Of a DNA stretch of 63,726 nt, positions 1 to 6,559 are shown in pieces. The notes under the pieces were generated by a model. The model saw nothing but the letters and a program-made list of their open reading frames with translations, was not told where the DNA came from and did not search any database. The DNA comes from Dyella kyungheensis (GTDB taxonomy: Bacteria > Pseudomonadota > Gammaproteobacteria > Xanthomonadales > Rhodanobacteraceae), in the NCBI RefSeq assembly GCF_016905005.1, contig NZ_JADIKC010000013.1:1-63726 (forward strand). The letters run 5' to 3'. How positions within the stretch are numbered: position 1 is the first letter of the stretch; every line of letters starts with the position of its first letter. Both the position numbers and the translations under genes were made by a program.

Positions 1-73
1 ACTCACCTTGCTGCCATCGGTCCCATATCAGGGTCCGATCCGCGTCTGTGAAATGCTTCCGGGGCATAGCCAT
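1..73 (-). CDS. IS30-family transposase, N-terminal fragment (runs off window)
   Basis: Only the first 24 codons are present. The protein begins MAMPRKHFTDADRTLIWDRW and matches the start of the transposase at 2840 (YTDTQIGLMWDRW), the N-terminal helix-turn-helix that binds the element's ends. The ATG at 73 is chosen because GAGGAG lies about 9 bases upstream. An in-frame ATG two codons later is possible. The truncation comes from the window boundary, so nothing can be said about whether the gene is intact. Confidence 0.8.
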   Translation of the reverse strand, partial: MAMPRKHFTDADRTLIWDRWQQGE

Positions 74-133
74 GGGCAACACTCCTCACGCTTGGGCGTC
101 TATAGTGTGTTGCGTTGACCGGCTGAAGCCGCA
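1..133 (-). mobile_element. IS30-family insertion sequence, left end only
   Basis: This is the transposase-start end of an IS30-type element read on the minus strand and cut by the window edge. Its terminal repeat at about 105-133 closely resembles, but is not identical to, the ends of the complete element at 2778-4007, so it is a related but distinct element. Outside the element (from 134) the flank reads ACCCATAGCGGAC, which is half of the palindrome found between genes in this zone. The junction point is the same as for the second element, with opposite orientation. Confidence 0.8.
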
Positions 134-149
134 ACCCATAGCGGACCTT
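134..149. repeat. Half of an intergenic palindrome, split by the IS30 insertion
   Basis: The sequence ACCCATAGCGGACCTT directly abuts the IS end. It matches the right half of the 26-bp palindrome family (TGTCCGCT-N10-AGCRGACA) seen at 1351, 2066, 5165 and 42354. The left half would lie beyond the element, outside the window. Confidence 0.6.
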
Positions 150-194
150 GCAAAGACTGGGACAAGACATCGCGATGTGCAGACGTAAGATCTT

Positions 195-356
195 ATGCGC
201 CTTTTCCTGATCAGCCTGATCGGCTGCTCCCAGACTTTCTCGGCAGGTCCTGCTGGGACATCAGCCGACGGACAAACCTACTGCGTCAGTTATGATGGCC
301 CTGGAAGACAATGCAAAACGCCGACATTCGGTGGCAAGGATTGGAAGGGTAAGTAA
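195..356 (+). CDS. Small secreted protein of unknown function, 53 residues
   Basis: The ATG at 195 opens a 53-codon frame. Its N-terminus (MRLFLISLIGCS) looks like a short signal peptide, possibly a lipoprotein signal because of the early cysteine. Three cysteines remain in the rest. No clear ribosome binding site is visible. It sits just after the disrupted palindrome, as other orphan genes here do. A second frame (292-471) overlaps its end and continues protein-like sequence, so the two may be pieces of one roughly 90-residue gene split by a frameshift. No family was recognised. Confidence 0.35.
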   Translation: MRLFLISLIGCSQTFSAGPAGTSADGQTYCVSYDGPGRQCKTPTFGGKDWKGK

Positions 357-471
357 CGATCAGCCGTTGCAGGTGGCTGTTGGTCCGCACCGCAACGAAT
401 GCAATGGCACCGTCATCGCGTTGAACATGTCTCAGGGAATGGCCCATAAGGTCGATTATCGAAAACTGTGA
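292..471 (+). CDS. Possible small ORF or frameshifted continuation of the preceding gene
   Basis: This 59-codon frame overlaps the end of the 195-356 frame and stops just before a weak palindrome copy. Its second half (VAVGPHRNECNGTVIALNMS) has a composition typical of a folded protein, whereas its start lies in the alternative frame of the preceding ORF. That pattern fits a broken gene better than two independent genes. No family is recognised, and the reading is tentative. Confidence 0.25.
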   Translation: MMALEDNAKRRHSVARIGRVSNDQPLQVAVGPHRNECNGTVIALNMSQGMAHKVDYRKL

Positions 472-472
472 A

Positions 473-498
473 GGTCCGCTTTGGATACGGAGCGAGCA
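473..498. repeat. Weak copy of the intergenic palindrome
   Basis: GGTCCGCT, a 10-base centre, then AGCGAGCA. The left arm fits the family, and five of eight bases fit in the right arm. The spacing is the same as in the better copies. It sits between two orphan genes. Confidence 0.35.
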
Positions 499-528
499 CT
501 GGGCACCAATGAATGTTTGGGGGGAGAT

Positions 529-1323
529 ATGGGGTGCTGGCTCAAGCTGTCGAGAATGCTTGTCGCGGTTTTTGTAGTCCTTCTCTCGGCGTGCAGTCAT
601 TACACGGCGATCAATGGCATGCCGGCCTATCACCGTGGCCTAAGCGACGACAGCAGGGGATACTCGGCCCAAATTGACGGCGCCGATCCGAAGACCTTTC
701 GGATACTTGCCGGGGGCGGCTACGCGAAGGATCGCAATTCGGTTTATTGGAGCGGAACGCCTGTCCCCGAAGCCCACACACAAACATTCAAGGCCTTGTC
801 GGGCGCGTATGGCAAGGATGACGCCAACGCGTTCTACGACGGGCAACCTATTCCGGGGGTAGATCTATCATCATTTGAGCTGATGTCCGGCGGCGGTGCA
901 CGGGATGAAGGCGCCATCTACAATGGCCAGCGACGAACCCAGGCATGTGACTCGAAGACCTATAAAGTTTTGAAAGCCCCTTGGTACGCGGACAGTCGGT
1001 GCGTTTACGTCATGGGCAAACAACTTACGGACGTTGACCGGAGCACATTCAAAGTCATCAATTCTGTTTACGGAATGGATGCGACGCACGTTTATATGTT
1101 CGATAAGCAATTGCCAGGTGCCGATCCGTTTACGTTCAAGATCATCGGCAACATGTACGAGGAGGACGTAGCGCACGTCTACTATGAGTCTCGTTTAGTT
1201 CCGGGGGCGGATCCTGTCACATTTCATCCCAATGACGCTGGCTCCCCAGAAGCGCGGGACCAGCATCGTTGCTATCGGCGAGGGCTGGAGGTGGACTGCA
1301 ACACATTGGGTAGCGGCCGTTAG
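529..1323 (+). CDS. DKNYY-family lipoprotein
   Basis: A 264-residue protein with a lipoprotein signal: a hydrophobic stretch ending LLSACS, with the cysteine as the likely lipidation site. The rest is a run of about five repeats of roughly 35-40 residues with the pattern Y.KD...vYy.g..ipGaD..tF, which is the signature of the DKNYY family. Members are usually surface or periplasmic proteins of unknown function. The start at 529 is chosen over an upstream TTG because GGGGGGAGA lies directly upstream and the signal peptide then begins properly. It is a stand-alone gene bounded by palindromes. Confidence 0.75.
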   Translation: MGCWLKLSRMLVAVFVVLLSACSHYTAINGMPAYHRGLSDDSRGYSAQIDGADPKTFRILAGGGYAKDRNSVYWSGTPVPEAHTQTFKALSGAYGKDDANAFYDGQPIPGVDLSSFELMSGGGARDEGAIYNGQRRTQACDSKTYKVLKAPWYADSRCVYVMGKQLTDVDRSTFKVINSVYGMDATHVYMFDKQLPGADPFTFKIIGNMYEEDVAHVYYESRLVPGADPVTFHPNDAGSPEARDQHRCYRRGLEVDCNTLGSGR

Positions 1324-1350
1324 TCGTTACACGATTTGGCGCACGGGAAT

Positions 1351-1376
1351 TGTCCGCTCCCGGCCCTTAGCAGACG
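1351..1376. repeat. Intergenic palindrome, 8-bp arms with 10-nt centre
   Basis: TGTCCGCT, a 10-base centre, AGCAGACG. The arms pair with one G-T. It lies in the gap after the DKNYY gene and before the next orphan gene, and is one of six or seven copies in the window with the same arm length and spacing. Confidence 0.65.
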
Positions 1377-1455
1377 TTACGATGGTTTGAAGCGACCGCA
1401 TTCAAGCCATGGGTGAACCCAAGAGCGGATCAATCACAGGGAACAGGGGAGTGTG

Positions 1456-2064
1456 ATGGAACGGTTGTTGAAACTGCGCTTGGCGGCCTATCTTTGGCTC
1501 GTGTCGTGTTTACTCGTGCCGGGGGTCACTCCGGCCTCCACGCCGACCTCGCAAACCATCGCCCGACCCACGTCGGTCGAAGATGAAGCCGGCTGGTCTG
1601 CCTATCTGCGCACCATGGTGCAACAGAACAGCGAAGGCCTGACCCAAAGCCGGTCATACTTGTTCTTTGTGCCCGCCGGAACTGACATGGCGACCGTACT
1701 TGGACGACAACGCCTGGCTCAGGAGCTGAAGGACGTAGCTGCCCGCCGCGTGCTGCCAGGCAATCTAGTGGCGTTTGGCGGTCCGGATACGACAGCCACC
1801 GCGGATACCGTCGTCGATGCCTTGCTTACCGCCGAACCGGATTGGGCCAAGGGCGCGATCTTGCTTTTTGTGGGTTCGCCCGTGGACAGGGCGCGCGTGT
1901 TCGATGCCTTGCGCACCAGTGGAGCGACGCTGCGCTTTGCGGACATGTCCGGCAGCCAACCGGTGACAGTTGCCGTCACGAGTGCCCCACTGCCCAATTT
2001 CATCCCGCCACCGCCACCGCCACCGCCACCGCCACCGCCACCGCCGCCGCCGCCGCCGCGTTGA
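1456..2064 (+). CDS. Secreted protein with an 18-residue polyproline tail
   Basis: A 202-residue protein starting at the ATG at 1456 (GGGGAG upstream; a GTG lies one codon earlier). A signal peptide of about 27 residues is followed by a domain of about 150 residues that I do not recognise. It ends in 18 consecutive prolines and one arginine. The tail is encoded by a CCG/CCA triplet tract, so its length may vary by slippage. The intergenic palindrome follows the stop at once. The product is probably periplasmic or exported. The function is unknown. Confidence 0.6.
   Translation: MERLLKLRLAAYLWLVSCLLVPGVTPASTPTSQTIARPTSVEDEAGWSAYLRTMVQQNSEGLTQSRSYLFFVPAGTDMATVLGRQRLAQELKDVAARRVLPGNLVAFGGPDTTATADTVVDALLTAEPDWAKGAILLFVGSPVDRARVFDALRTSGATLRFADMSGSQPVTVAVTSAPLPNFIPPPPPPPPPPPPPPPPPPR
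2005..2058 (+). repeat. CCG/CCA triplet tract encoding polyproline
   Basis: Eighteen proline codons in a row, first alternating CCG and CCA and then six CCG. It lies inside the 3' end of the preceding gene. Such tracts are prone to length change in steps of one or two codons. Confidence 0.9.
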
Positions 2065-2065
2065 A

Positions 2066-2091
2066 TTTCCGCCTTCGACCCATAGCAGACG
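2066..2091. repeat. Intergenic palindrome copy
   Basis: TTTCCGCC, the centre TTCGACCCAT, then AGCAGACG. The centre is the same as in the copy split by the IS30 at 2778. It begins two bases after the stop codon of the polyproline gene. Confidence 0.6.
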
Positions 2092-2115
2092 TGAGTCATA
2101 GCCCATGAGTCACGT
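2089..2115. repeat. Second hairpin adjoining the palindrome
   Basis: Two 11-base arms (ACGTGAGTCAT and ATGAGTCACGT, one mismatch) around a five-base loop overlap the right arm of the preceding palindrome. No T tract follows, so it does not look like a normal terminator. Confidence 0.5.
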
Positions 2116-2254
2116 GAGTTAGACCTAACGGCTGGGCTCACGATGCGAAGCAAAAGGGAGGTCGACATCAAAAGACGTTTGCTGAGGCAGGTCTTCGCAA
2201 TTGCCTTGGCAGCCGCGACAATTCGCACCGTTTGAAGCATCCAGTGGAGGGAAG

Positions 2255-2743
2255 ATGAAAGTCGGAAAAAGCGGCATGGGTCTGAAGATGGCCGGCTTCC
2301 TGTGCGTCGCCGGCGCGGCCATGGCGGCGTGGACAGCAGGCGCTTACGCGCAGGACCAGACGCCACCAGATCAGCAAAGCGTTTCGGACGGCACAAAACC
2401 TCCTGTTCACTTCTATTCGCTAGGTGGCTTTGCGCCAAAGCAAATGCACCACACGTGCACGAACACCTCTACTTCCCCGGACCCCCGGCCGATGTATCCG
2501 GCCCAAGCGATCCGACAACATCATGAGGGCACGGTTCTGGTCATGGCCAAGGTTGGCGTGGATGGGACAGTGATCGACGCCACCGTGGAACAGAGCAGCG
2601 GCTACCGGGAGCTGGACGAGAGCGCCGTCAATGCGACCAGTTGCAGGAAGTTCCGTCCCAAGTTCCGAGACGGTGCCCCGGTCATCTCCTGGACTCGCGT
2701 ACCGGTCAATTTTTCTCTGAACAAGCCGACTGCGATGCCCTAA
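2255..2743 (+). CDS. Secreted TonB C-terminal domain protein
   Basis: A 162-residue protein with an N-terminal signal or anchor (residues about 8-32) and a TonB-C fold over roughly residues 75-160. Features include YPAQAIRQHHEGTVLV, the VDGTVIDATVEQSSG turn and a RVPVNFSL final strand. Typical TonB proteins have a proline-rich linker and energise outer-membrane receptors with ExbB/ExbD. Here the linker is short and no exbBD genes are nearby, so it is more likely an accessory TonB-like protein. The start at 2255 has GGAGGG upstream. It lies in the orphan-gene zone, just before the IS30 element. Confidence 0.7.
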   Translation: MKVGKSGMGLKMAGFLCVAGAAMAAWTAGAYAQDQTPPDQQSVSDGTKPPVHFYSLGGFAPKQMHHTCTNTSTSPDPRPMYPAQAIRQHHEGTVLVMAKVGVDGTVIDATVEQSSGYRELDESAVNATSCRKFRPKFRDGAPVISWTRVPVNFSLNKPTAMP

Positions 2744-2762
2744 CGTGACGTGGGCACGGGTC

Positions 2763-2777
2763 ATGTCTGCTTTCGAC
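2763..2777. repeat. Left half of palindrome split by IS30
   Basis: ATGTCTGCTTTCGAC abuts the left end of the element. Joined to 4010-4022 it restores TGTCTGCT-TTCGACCCGT-AGCGGACA. The dinucleotide AC occurs on both sides and is the probable 2-bp target duplication. Confidence 0.75.
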
Positions 2778-4007
2778 TGCGGATTCAGCCGGTCGTTGCA
2801 ACACACTAAAGACTGCGCGAGCAGCGGGAGTGTTGCAAGATGTCACAACGACCTGCGATTCATTACACCGACACCCAGATTGGCCTGATGTGGGATCGCT
2901 GGCAACGAGGTGAATCACTTCACCAGATTGCCCGGCTTTTTGACCGGCATCACTCCTCAGTCCGCCGGATCCTGGCAGAGACCGGTGGCATCCGGCCTAC
3001 CAGGCGCCACAGGTCGGATCGGGTGCTGACGCTGGGCGAGCGCGAGGAGATTTCCAGGGCGCTGATAGCCGGCCAATCGATTCGCTGCGTGGCGGCCCAG
3101 CTGCGCCGTGCACCGTCGACGATCAGCCGGGAGATCCAACGCAATGGCGGGTCGGACCGTTATCGAGCCAACTGCGCCGATCAATGCGCATGGGATCGGG
3201 CCCGACGCCCCAAGCCCTGCAAATTGGCCCGACACCGAGTCCTTGCGCGCTTAGTAGCCGCTAAGCTTCAACAGCAATGGGCGCCGGAGCAGATTGCCGG
3301 CTGGCTCAAACGAACCTATCCGGGGAACGAGGCGCTTCAGGTGTCTCACGAAACGATCTATCGCAGCCTCTTCATTCAGACGCGCGGAGCCCTTAAAAAG
3401 GAGCTCTTGGCGCAGCTTCGACGCACGCGAGCCATGCGTCGCTCACGGCATCACACTCAGAAGGGCGATGATCATGCGCAGATCACCGGCGCCATCTCGA
3501 TCCGCGAACGTCCTGCCGATGTCGAGGATCGAGCCGTACCCGGCCATTGGGAGGGCGATCTATTGTTTGGCGGCAGAAATAGCCAGATCGCCACGCTGGT
3601 GGAACGATGGTCGCGCTATGTCGTGCTGGTGAAGCTGGACAATAGGGACAGCGAGACAGTGGTCAATGCATTGATCAAGCAAGCGGACAAGCTGCCGCGC
3701 GAGTTGTATCGATCGCTGACCTGGGATCTCGGGTCCGAGATGGCTCAACATCATCGCTTTACATTGGCGACGGACATCAAGGTCTACTTCTGCGATCCGT
3801 ACAACCCTTGGCAACGGGGATCGAACGAGAACACCAACGGACTTCTGAGGCAGTATTTTCCCAAGGGAATGGATCTATCCGGGTTCACACAGGCGCAGCT
3901 CGACGCTGTGGCAAGGCGCTTGAACGGACGGCCAAGGAAAACACTAAACTACGAAACACCGGCTGAGCGATTTCATCAAACTGTTGCAACGACCGGCTGA
4001 ATCCGCA
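2778..4007 (+). mobile_element. Complete IS30-family insertion sequence
   Basis: The element is bounded by a perfect 26-bp terminal inverted repeat (2778-2803 and 3982-4007), with the transposase between. The transposase stop codon lies inside the right repeat. The flanking AC on each side fits the 2-3 bp duplication usual for IS30. It lies inside an imperfect palindrome, a target preference known for several IS30 relatives. All visible parts are intact, so it may be active. Confidence 0.9.
2840..4000 (+). CDS. IS30-family transposase, full length
   Basis: A 386-residue DDE transposase. Residues about 8-100 carry two helix-turn-helix regions (HQIARLFDRHHSSVRRIL; RCVAAQLRRAPSTISREI). The catalytic core follows: D240 in GHWEGDLLF, D296 in LTWDLGSEM and E330 in PWQRGSNEN. 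The last two are 33 residues apart, as is usual for the family. It cuts and joins the element's ends. The ATG at 2840 lies 37 bases inside the left repeat. The length is normal for IS30 and no frameshift is seen. Confidence 0.93.
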   Translation: MSQRPAIHYTDTQIGLMWDRWQRGESLHQIARLFDRHHSSVRRILAETGGIRPTRRHRSDRVLTLGEREEISRALIAGQSIRCVAAQLRRAPSTISREIQRNGGSDRYRANCADQCAWDRARRPKPCKLARHRVLARLVAAKLQQQWAPEQIAGWLKRTYPGNEALQVSHETIYRSLFIQTRGALKKELLAQLRRTRAMRRSRHHTQKGDDHAQITGAISIRERPADVEDRAVPGHWEGDLLFGGRNSQIATLVERWSRYVVLVKLDNRDSETVVNALIKQADKLPRELYRSLTWDLGSEMAQHHRFTLATDIKVYFCDPYNPWQRGSNENTNGLLRQYFPKGMDLSGFTQAQLDAVARRLNGRPRKTLNYETPAERFHQTVATTG

Positions 4008-4022
4008 ACCCGTAGCGGACAT
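4008..4022. repeat. Right half of palindrome split by IS30
   Basis: ACCCGTAGCGGACATG directly follows the element. See the left half at 2763-2777. The same bases, with one change, flank the IS30 end at 134. Confidence 0.75.
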
Positions 4023-4051
4023 GCTCGCTGGCAACAACTAAGGGGTTAAGC

Positions 4052-4213
4052 ATGGAAATGGTGAGACTGACCAGCTTCCAGACACATAGAGACGGTGGCT
4101 CGGTTAGTACCTCGTTTGCGGGCACCGATGGCTGCGAATACACACTGAAAATTCCCTGGCACCGTTTCCATTCTTCAATCGACTCCACCTTTTGCGGAGT
4201 GTTCGGCCGGTGA
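4052..4213 (+). CDS. Small protein of unknown function, 53 residues
   Basis: The ATG at 4052 follows AAGGGG at a good distance and opens a 53-codon frame (MEMVRLTSFQTHRDGG...) without a signal peptide. Its TGA overlaps the GTG start of the next gene by four bases (GTGA), a layout that suggests translational coupling. No family is recognised. It is too short to judge by composition alone. The ribosome site and the coupling are the main support. Confidence 0.45.
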   Translation: MEMVRLTSFQTHRDGGSVSTSFAGTDGCEYTLKIPWHRFHSSIDSTFCGVFGR

Positions 4214-5058
4214 AACGAAGGGGTACGCGAAAAGGTCTGGCTGTTCGCGCTGGGCAAGTACCATCGGTGCGATGGCTTGCATGGTTGCTCGCGATGCTAG
4301 CTTCGGCCTCGCCAGCGCACGCCGATTGCCTGAATTGGGCCCATTACCTGGGTAGCCCTCGTCACGGCCTTATCTATGCGGGAACTGTCGGTGACCATTC
4401 TGTCCGAATGCTGCTTCACCTTGATGGGGACACCAGCCGCTTTACCGGAGCCTATGGCTATTCCGACCAGCCCGGTACCTTGGCATTGACTGGCAGCCTT
4501 CGCCCTGGTGGCGCAGGCATAGACTTGGTTGAGGACGATCAGAAAGGTCGTGAAACTGGCCGATTTGAGCTGGAGATTTTTCGGGCGAGTCGATTCGGAG
4601 AGACAAGTAACCCATTGCCCGGCTGCGACAACCTTGCAGGCGAGTGGTTGCCGATGCGGGGCGGAAAAGCATCCCCTGTGTCCCTCCACCTAGATAGCGA
4701 ACTGGATCCTGCATACGACCAGTGGCAGCGATTGAATGATGAGACGGCGTACATATTGCGGCGGGCCATGCTGGAGAAGGACGCGGTAACCTTTGCTTCA
4801 TTGCTGCGATATCCTTTCTTCAGTGAGCGGGGCCTGGGTGTTGCCAGTGTCTGGAAAAGCCCCCAGGAGGTCGTCATGCACTACAAGGACATCGTGCTTT
4901 TTCCTAAGGAGGCCATCAGGAACGCGGTTCCCCACTTTCTTGCTAGTGGCGCAGACCAGAGCACTTTCATGAATCGCTCTGTGACCATCTATCAGGGTAA
5001 GGTCATACGTGTATGCGAAGCCGCGTGTCCGGTGATTCCGCCTCTTGCCAACTATTGA
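4210..5058 (+). CDS. Secreted protein of unknown function
   Basis: A 282-residue protein beginning at GTG 4210, which overlaps the previous stop. A TTG at 4192 is in frame but would overlap more. The N-terminus is basic and followed by a hydrophobic stretch ending SASPAHA, a good signal-peptidase site. The mature part begins with a beta-rich region (residues about 45-130, repeated G.....L.G pattern), followed by a helical domain. No enzyme motif or named family was recognised. It is probably periplasmic, and its coupling to the small ORF upstream suggests they are co-expressed. Confidence 0.55.
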   Translation: MKRRGTRKGLAVRAGQVPSVRWLAWLLAMLASASPAHADCLNWAHYLGSPRHGLIYAGTVGDHSVRMLLHLDGDTSRFTGAYGYSDQPGTLALTGSLRPGGAGIDLVEDDQKGRETGRFELEIFRASRFGETSNPLPGCDNLAGEWLPMRGGKASPVSLHLDSELDPAYDQWQRLNDETAYILRRAMLEKDAVTFASLLRYPFFSERGLGVASVWKSPQEVVMHYKDIVLFPKEAIRNAVPHFLASGADQSTFMNRSVTIYQGKVIRVCEAACPVIPPLANY

Positions 5059-5164
5059 ACGGCTGCTGATCACAATCAGCGCGCACGGTTGAGGGAGGTC
5101 GCAAAGCGTTTTCGACGGTGGCGTCTCCTACCATTAGGATTTCACCAACTGGGAGGCGCGCTAA

Positions 5165-5190
5165 GGACCGCTTCCAACCCGAAGCAGACA
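5165..5190. repeat. Intergenic palindrome copy
   Basis: GGACCGCT, a 10-base centre containing AACCC, then AGCAGACA. It lies between the secreted protein and the phosphatase gene and marks the phosphatase start as downstream of it. Confidence 0.6.
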
Positions 5191-5226
5191 TCGCAGAAAC
5201 TCGGGCAGCGAGGAAGTAGAGGCGGC

Positions 5227-5811
5227 GTGGATCAACAGCACTTATTGATACTCGATCTGGACGAAACGTTGGTTCATGCAACCGACGTACCGTTGCCGCG
5301 CGCCCCGGACTTCGAGATTCCGCCCTATGCCCTCTATCTTCGGCCAGGAGTTGGCGAGTTCCTTGATTGGGCGCTGACGACGTTCAAGGTGGCCGTGTGG
5401 ACATCGTCTTCGCCGAAGTATGCGGAGATTGTCACAAGCCTTTTGTTTGAAGACCTGTCGAAGCTTGAGTTTGTGTGGGCCAGAGACAGATGCACGCCAC
5501 GCCGCGACTTTGAACGAGATGTCTGGTGGGATTCGAAGCCACTACACAAGGTTAGGCGCCGTGGCTTTGACTTGCGGAGAGTCCTTGCGGTTGACGACAA
5601 CCCTGAAAAGTACGCCCGAAGTTACGGTAACCTGGTCGCGGTATCGCCCTATCACGGCAGCTTGGACGATGATGAGTTGCCTCATCTAAGGCGATACTTA
5701 GAACAGTTGGCCATCCATCCAAACGTCCGTAGTGTGGAAAAACGCTTTTGGCGCCGTCGCCTGGAGGATGCCGGCAGGTCATCGTCGGAAGAGCGGGACG
5801 GGGGTGGTTAG
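5227..5811 (+). CDS. FCP1-like (NIF-domain) HAD phosphatase
   Basis: A 194-residue HAD-superfamily protein. The nucleophile motif is ILDLDETLVHA (D10, D12, T14). Motif II is VWTSSSPKYA (58-67), the conserved lysine is in KPLHKV (K104), and the acidic motif VDDNPEK is at 122-128. The DLDETLVH form and the layout are those of the FCP1/SCP phosphatases that act on RNA polymerase II tails in eukaryotes. Bacterial homologues are scattered and their substrates are unknown. The GTG at 5227 is preferred because the palindrome lies upstream and a GAGG site precedes it. The gene is alone between repeats, which suggests horizontal gain. Confidence 0.72.
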   Translation: MDQQHLLILDLDETLVHATDVPLPRAPDFEIPPYALYLRPGVGEFLDWALTTFKVAVWTSSSPKYAEIVTSLLFEDLSKLEFVWARDRCTPRRDFERDVWWDSKPLHKVRRRGFDLRRVLAVDDNPEKYARSYGNLVAVSPYHGSLDDDELPHLRRYLEQLAIHPNVRSVEKRFWRRRLEDAGRSSSEERDGGG

Positions 5812-5858
5812 ATCGCACGGCCATTGTTCGAATCGGCTATTTCCGTTCCGTTCGCTGC
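5789..5858 (+). repeat. Structured repeat, copy 1
   Basis: It overlaps the end of the phosphatase gene and shares about 50 of 70 positions with 6888-6957, including the loop CCATTGTTCGAAT. The outer arms pair largely through G-T wobbles where copy 2 has Watson-Crick pairs, so the stem is conserved although the bases differ. The two copies bracket the next two genes. Confidence 0.55.
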
Positions 5859-5950
5859 TGCTCAGCCCTCACACTCGCCTGCGGTCACGCGGACATCTAT
5901 CTCGCCCAACCCTGACAGACGATGCCAACCCTGCTTGTTAGGGTCAGCCA

Positions 5951-6046
5951 GTCATTCGCGCTGTCGTGTTGCACGGCCTCGCGAATGACCATGACTACCA
6001 AGTCATGAGACGCGGGCCGTGAGTGCGTCCAACACCCACGACCCGC
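5951..6046 (+). other. Three consecutive hairpins, possible structured leader
   Basis: Arms GTCATTCGCG/CGCGAATGAC (5951-5960, 5980-5989) are perfect. CATGACT/AGTCATG (5990-5996, 6001-6007) forms a short second hairpin. Arms 6012-6025 and 6033-6046 form a 14-bp third with two G-T pairs. All lie within 100 bases upstream of the gene at 6077, and none is followed by a T tract. They could be a leader RNA or part of a mobile-cassette end. Confidence 0.45.
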
Positions 6047-6076
6047 TAACCATCACCAACTGAGATGGAGTTGATC

Positions 6077-6421
6077 ATGGCTACCCGCGATCATACGGGA
6101 CGCATTCGCTCGTCCGTTCCCCCTGACGACACCCTCACTCCTCCGCCTGATGACCCGTCTTCCACGGCGGCGGCATGGCCAGAGACCCTGCGTCATGGCA
6201 CTCGCGGCGACATCGCCCTGGCGGTGCTCGCCCTCACGCGCTTGCGCCTCGACAGCGAACAGTGCCGCCACGCGCAGGCACGGGGATTCCCCGGCAGACC
6301 GCTGCCCTGGCCGCTTCCCGTGGCCGTCACGGCCAGCTTGGGTACGGCGATCCACTGCCTCCAGCAATACGCCCGCCTGCTCGGTAACGAGCCACGAGTG
6401 AACACACCACGCCTCCGATGA
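6077..6421 (+). CDS. Protein of unknown function, 114 residues
   Basis: A short protein rich in alanine, proline and arginine, without a signal peptide or membrane helix. The C-terminal half is predicted helical (GDIALAVLALTRLRLDSEQ). The ATG at 6077 has GGAG five bases upstream; an in-frame ATG at 6065 would begin MELI, as does the HigA-like gene at 6560. It does not resemble a HigB toxin in length or motifs, so the following antitoxin appears to lack a partner. A terminator-like hairpin follows. Confidence 0.45.
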   Translation: MATRDHTGRIRSSVPPDDTLTPPPDDPSSTAAAWPETLRHGTRGDIALAVLALTRLRLDSEQCRHAQARGFPGRPLPWPLPVAVTASLGTAIHCLQQYARLLGNEPRVNTPRLR

Positions 6422-6431
6422 TCGCCGTTAC

Positions 6432-6464
6432 GGCGCATCGGCCGGCATGGCGATGCGCCTCTTT
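6432..6464 (+). terminator. Probable intrinsic terminator
   Basis: Arms GGCGCATC and GATGCGCC (6432-6439, 6452-6459) are followed by TCTTT. It lies 10 bases after the stop of the upstream gene, so that gene and the HigA-like gene may be separate transcripts. Confidence 0.5.
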
Positions 6465-6559
6465 CGGGCAATCACCGACGAAGCTGCCAAGCATTCACTG
6501 ACACGGAGCGCTGTAAGCGCCTATCCGCCGCGTGGCCGTGTCCGACAGGAAGAACAGTT

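Noticed and set aside
2117-2126. GTTAGAC and ACCTAAC, which match integron attC core consensus
   Set aside because: The two cores overlap instead of flanking a 50-100 base folded site, no integrase gene is present, and the expected inner repeats are missing. It may be chance.
1719-2438. Minus-strand frames with a polyglycine run
   Set aside because: They are the complement of the CCG/CCA proline tract and of the TonB-C gene. The glycine run is a by-product of the repeat.
5826-5834. GTTCGAAT as a tRNA T-loop remnant in the structured repeat
   Set aside because: The bases on either side cannot form the 5-bp T stem, and no acceptor stem or CCA is found in either copy.
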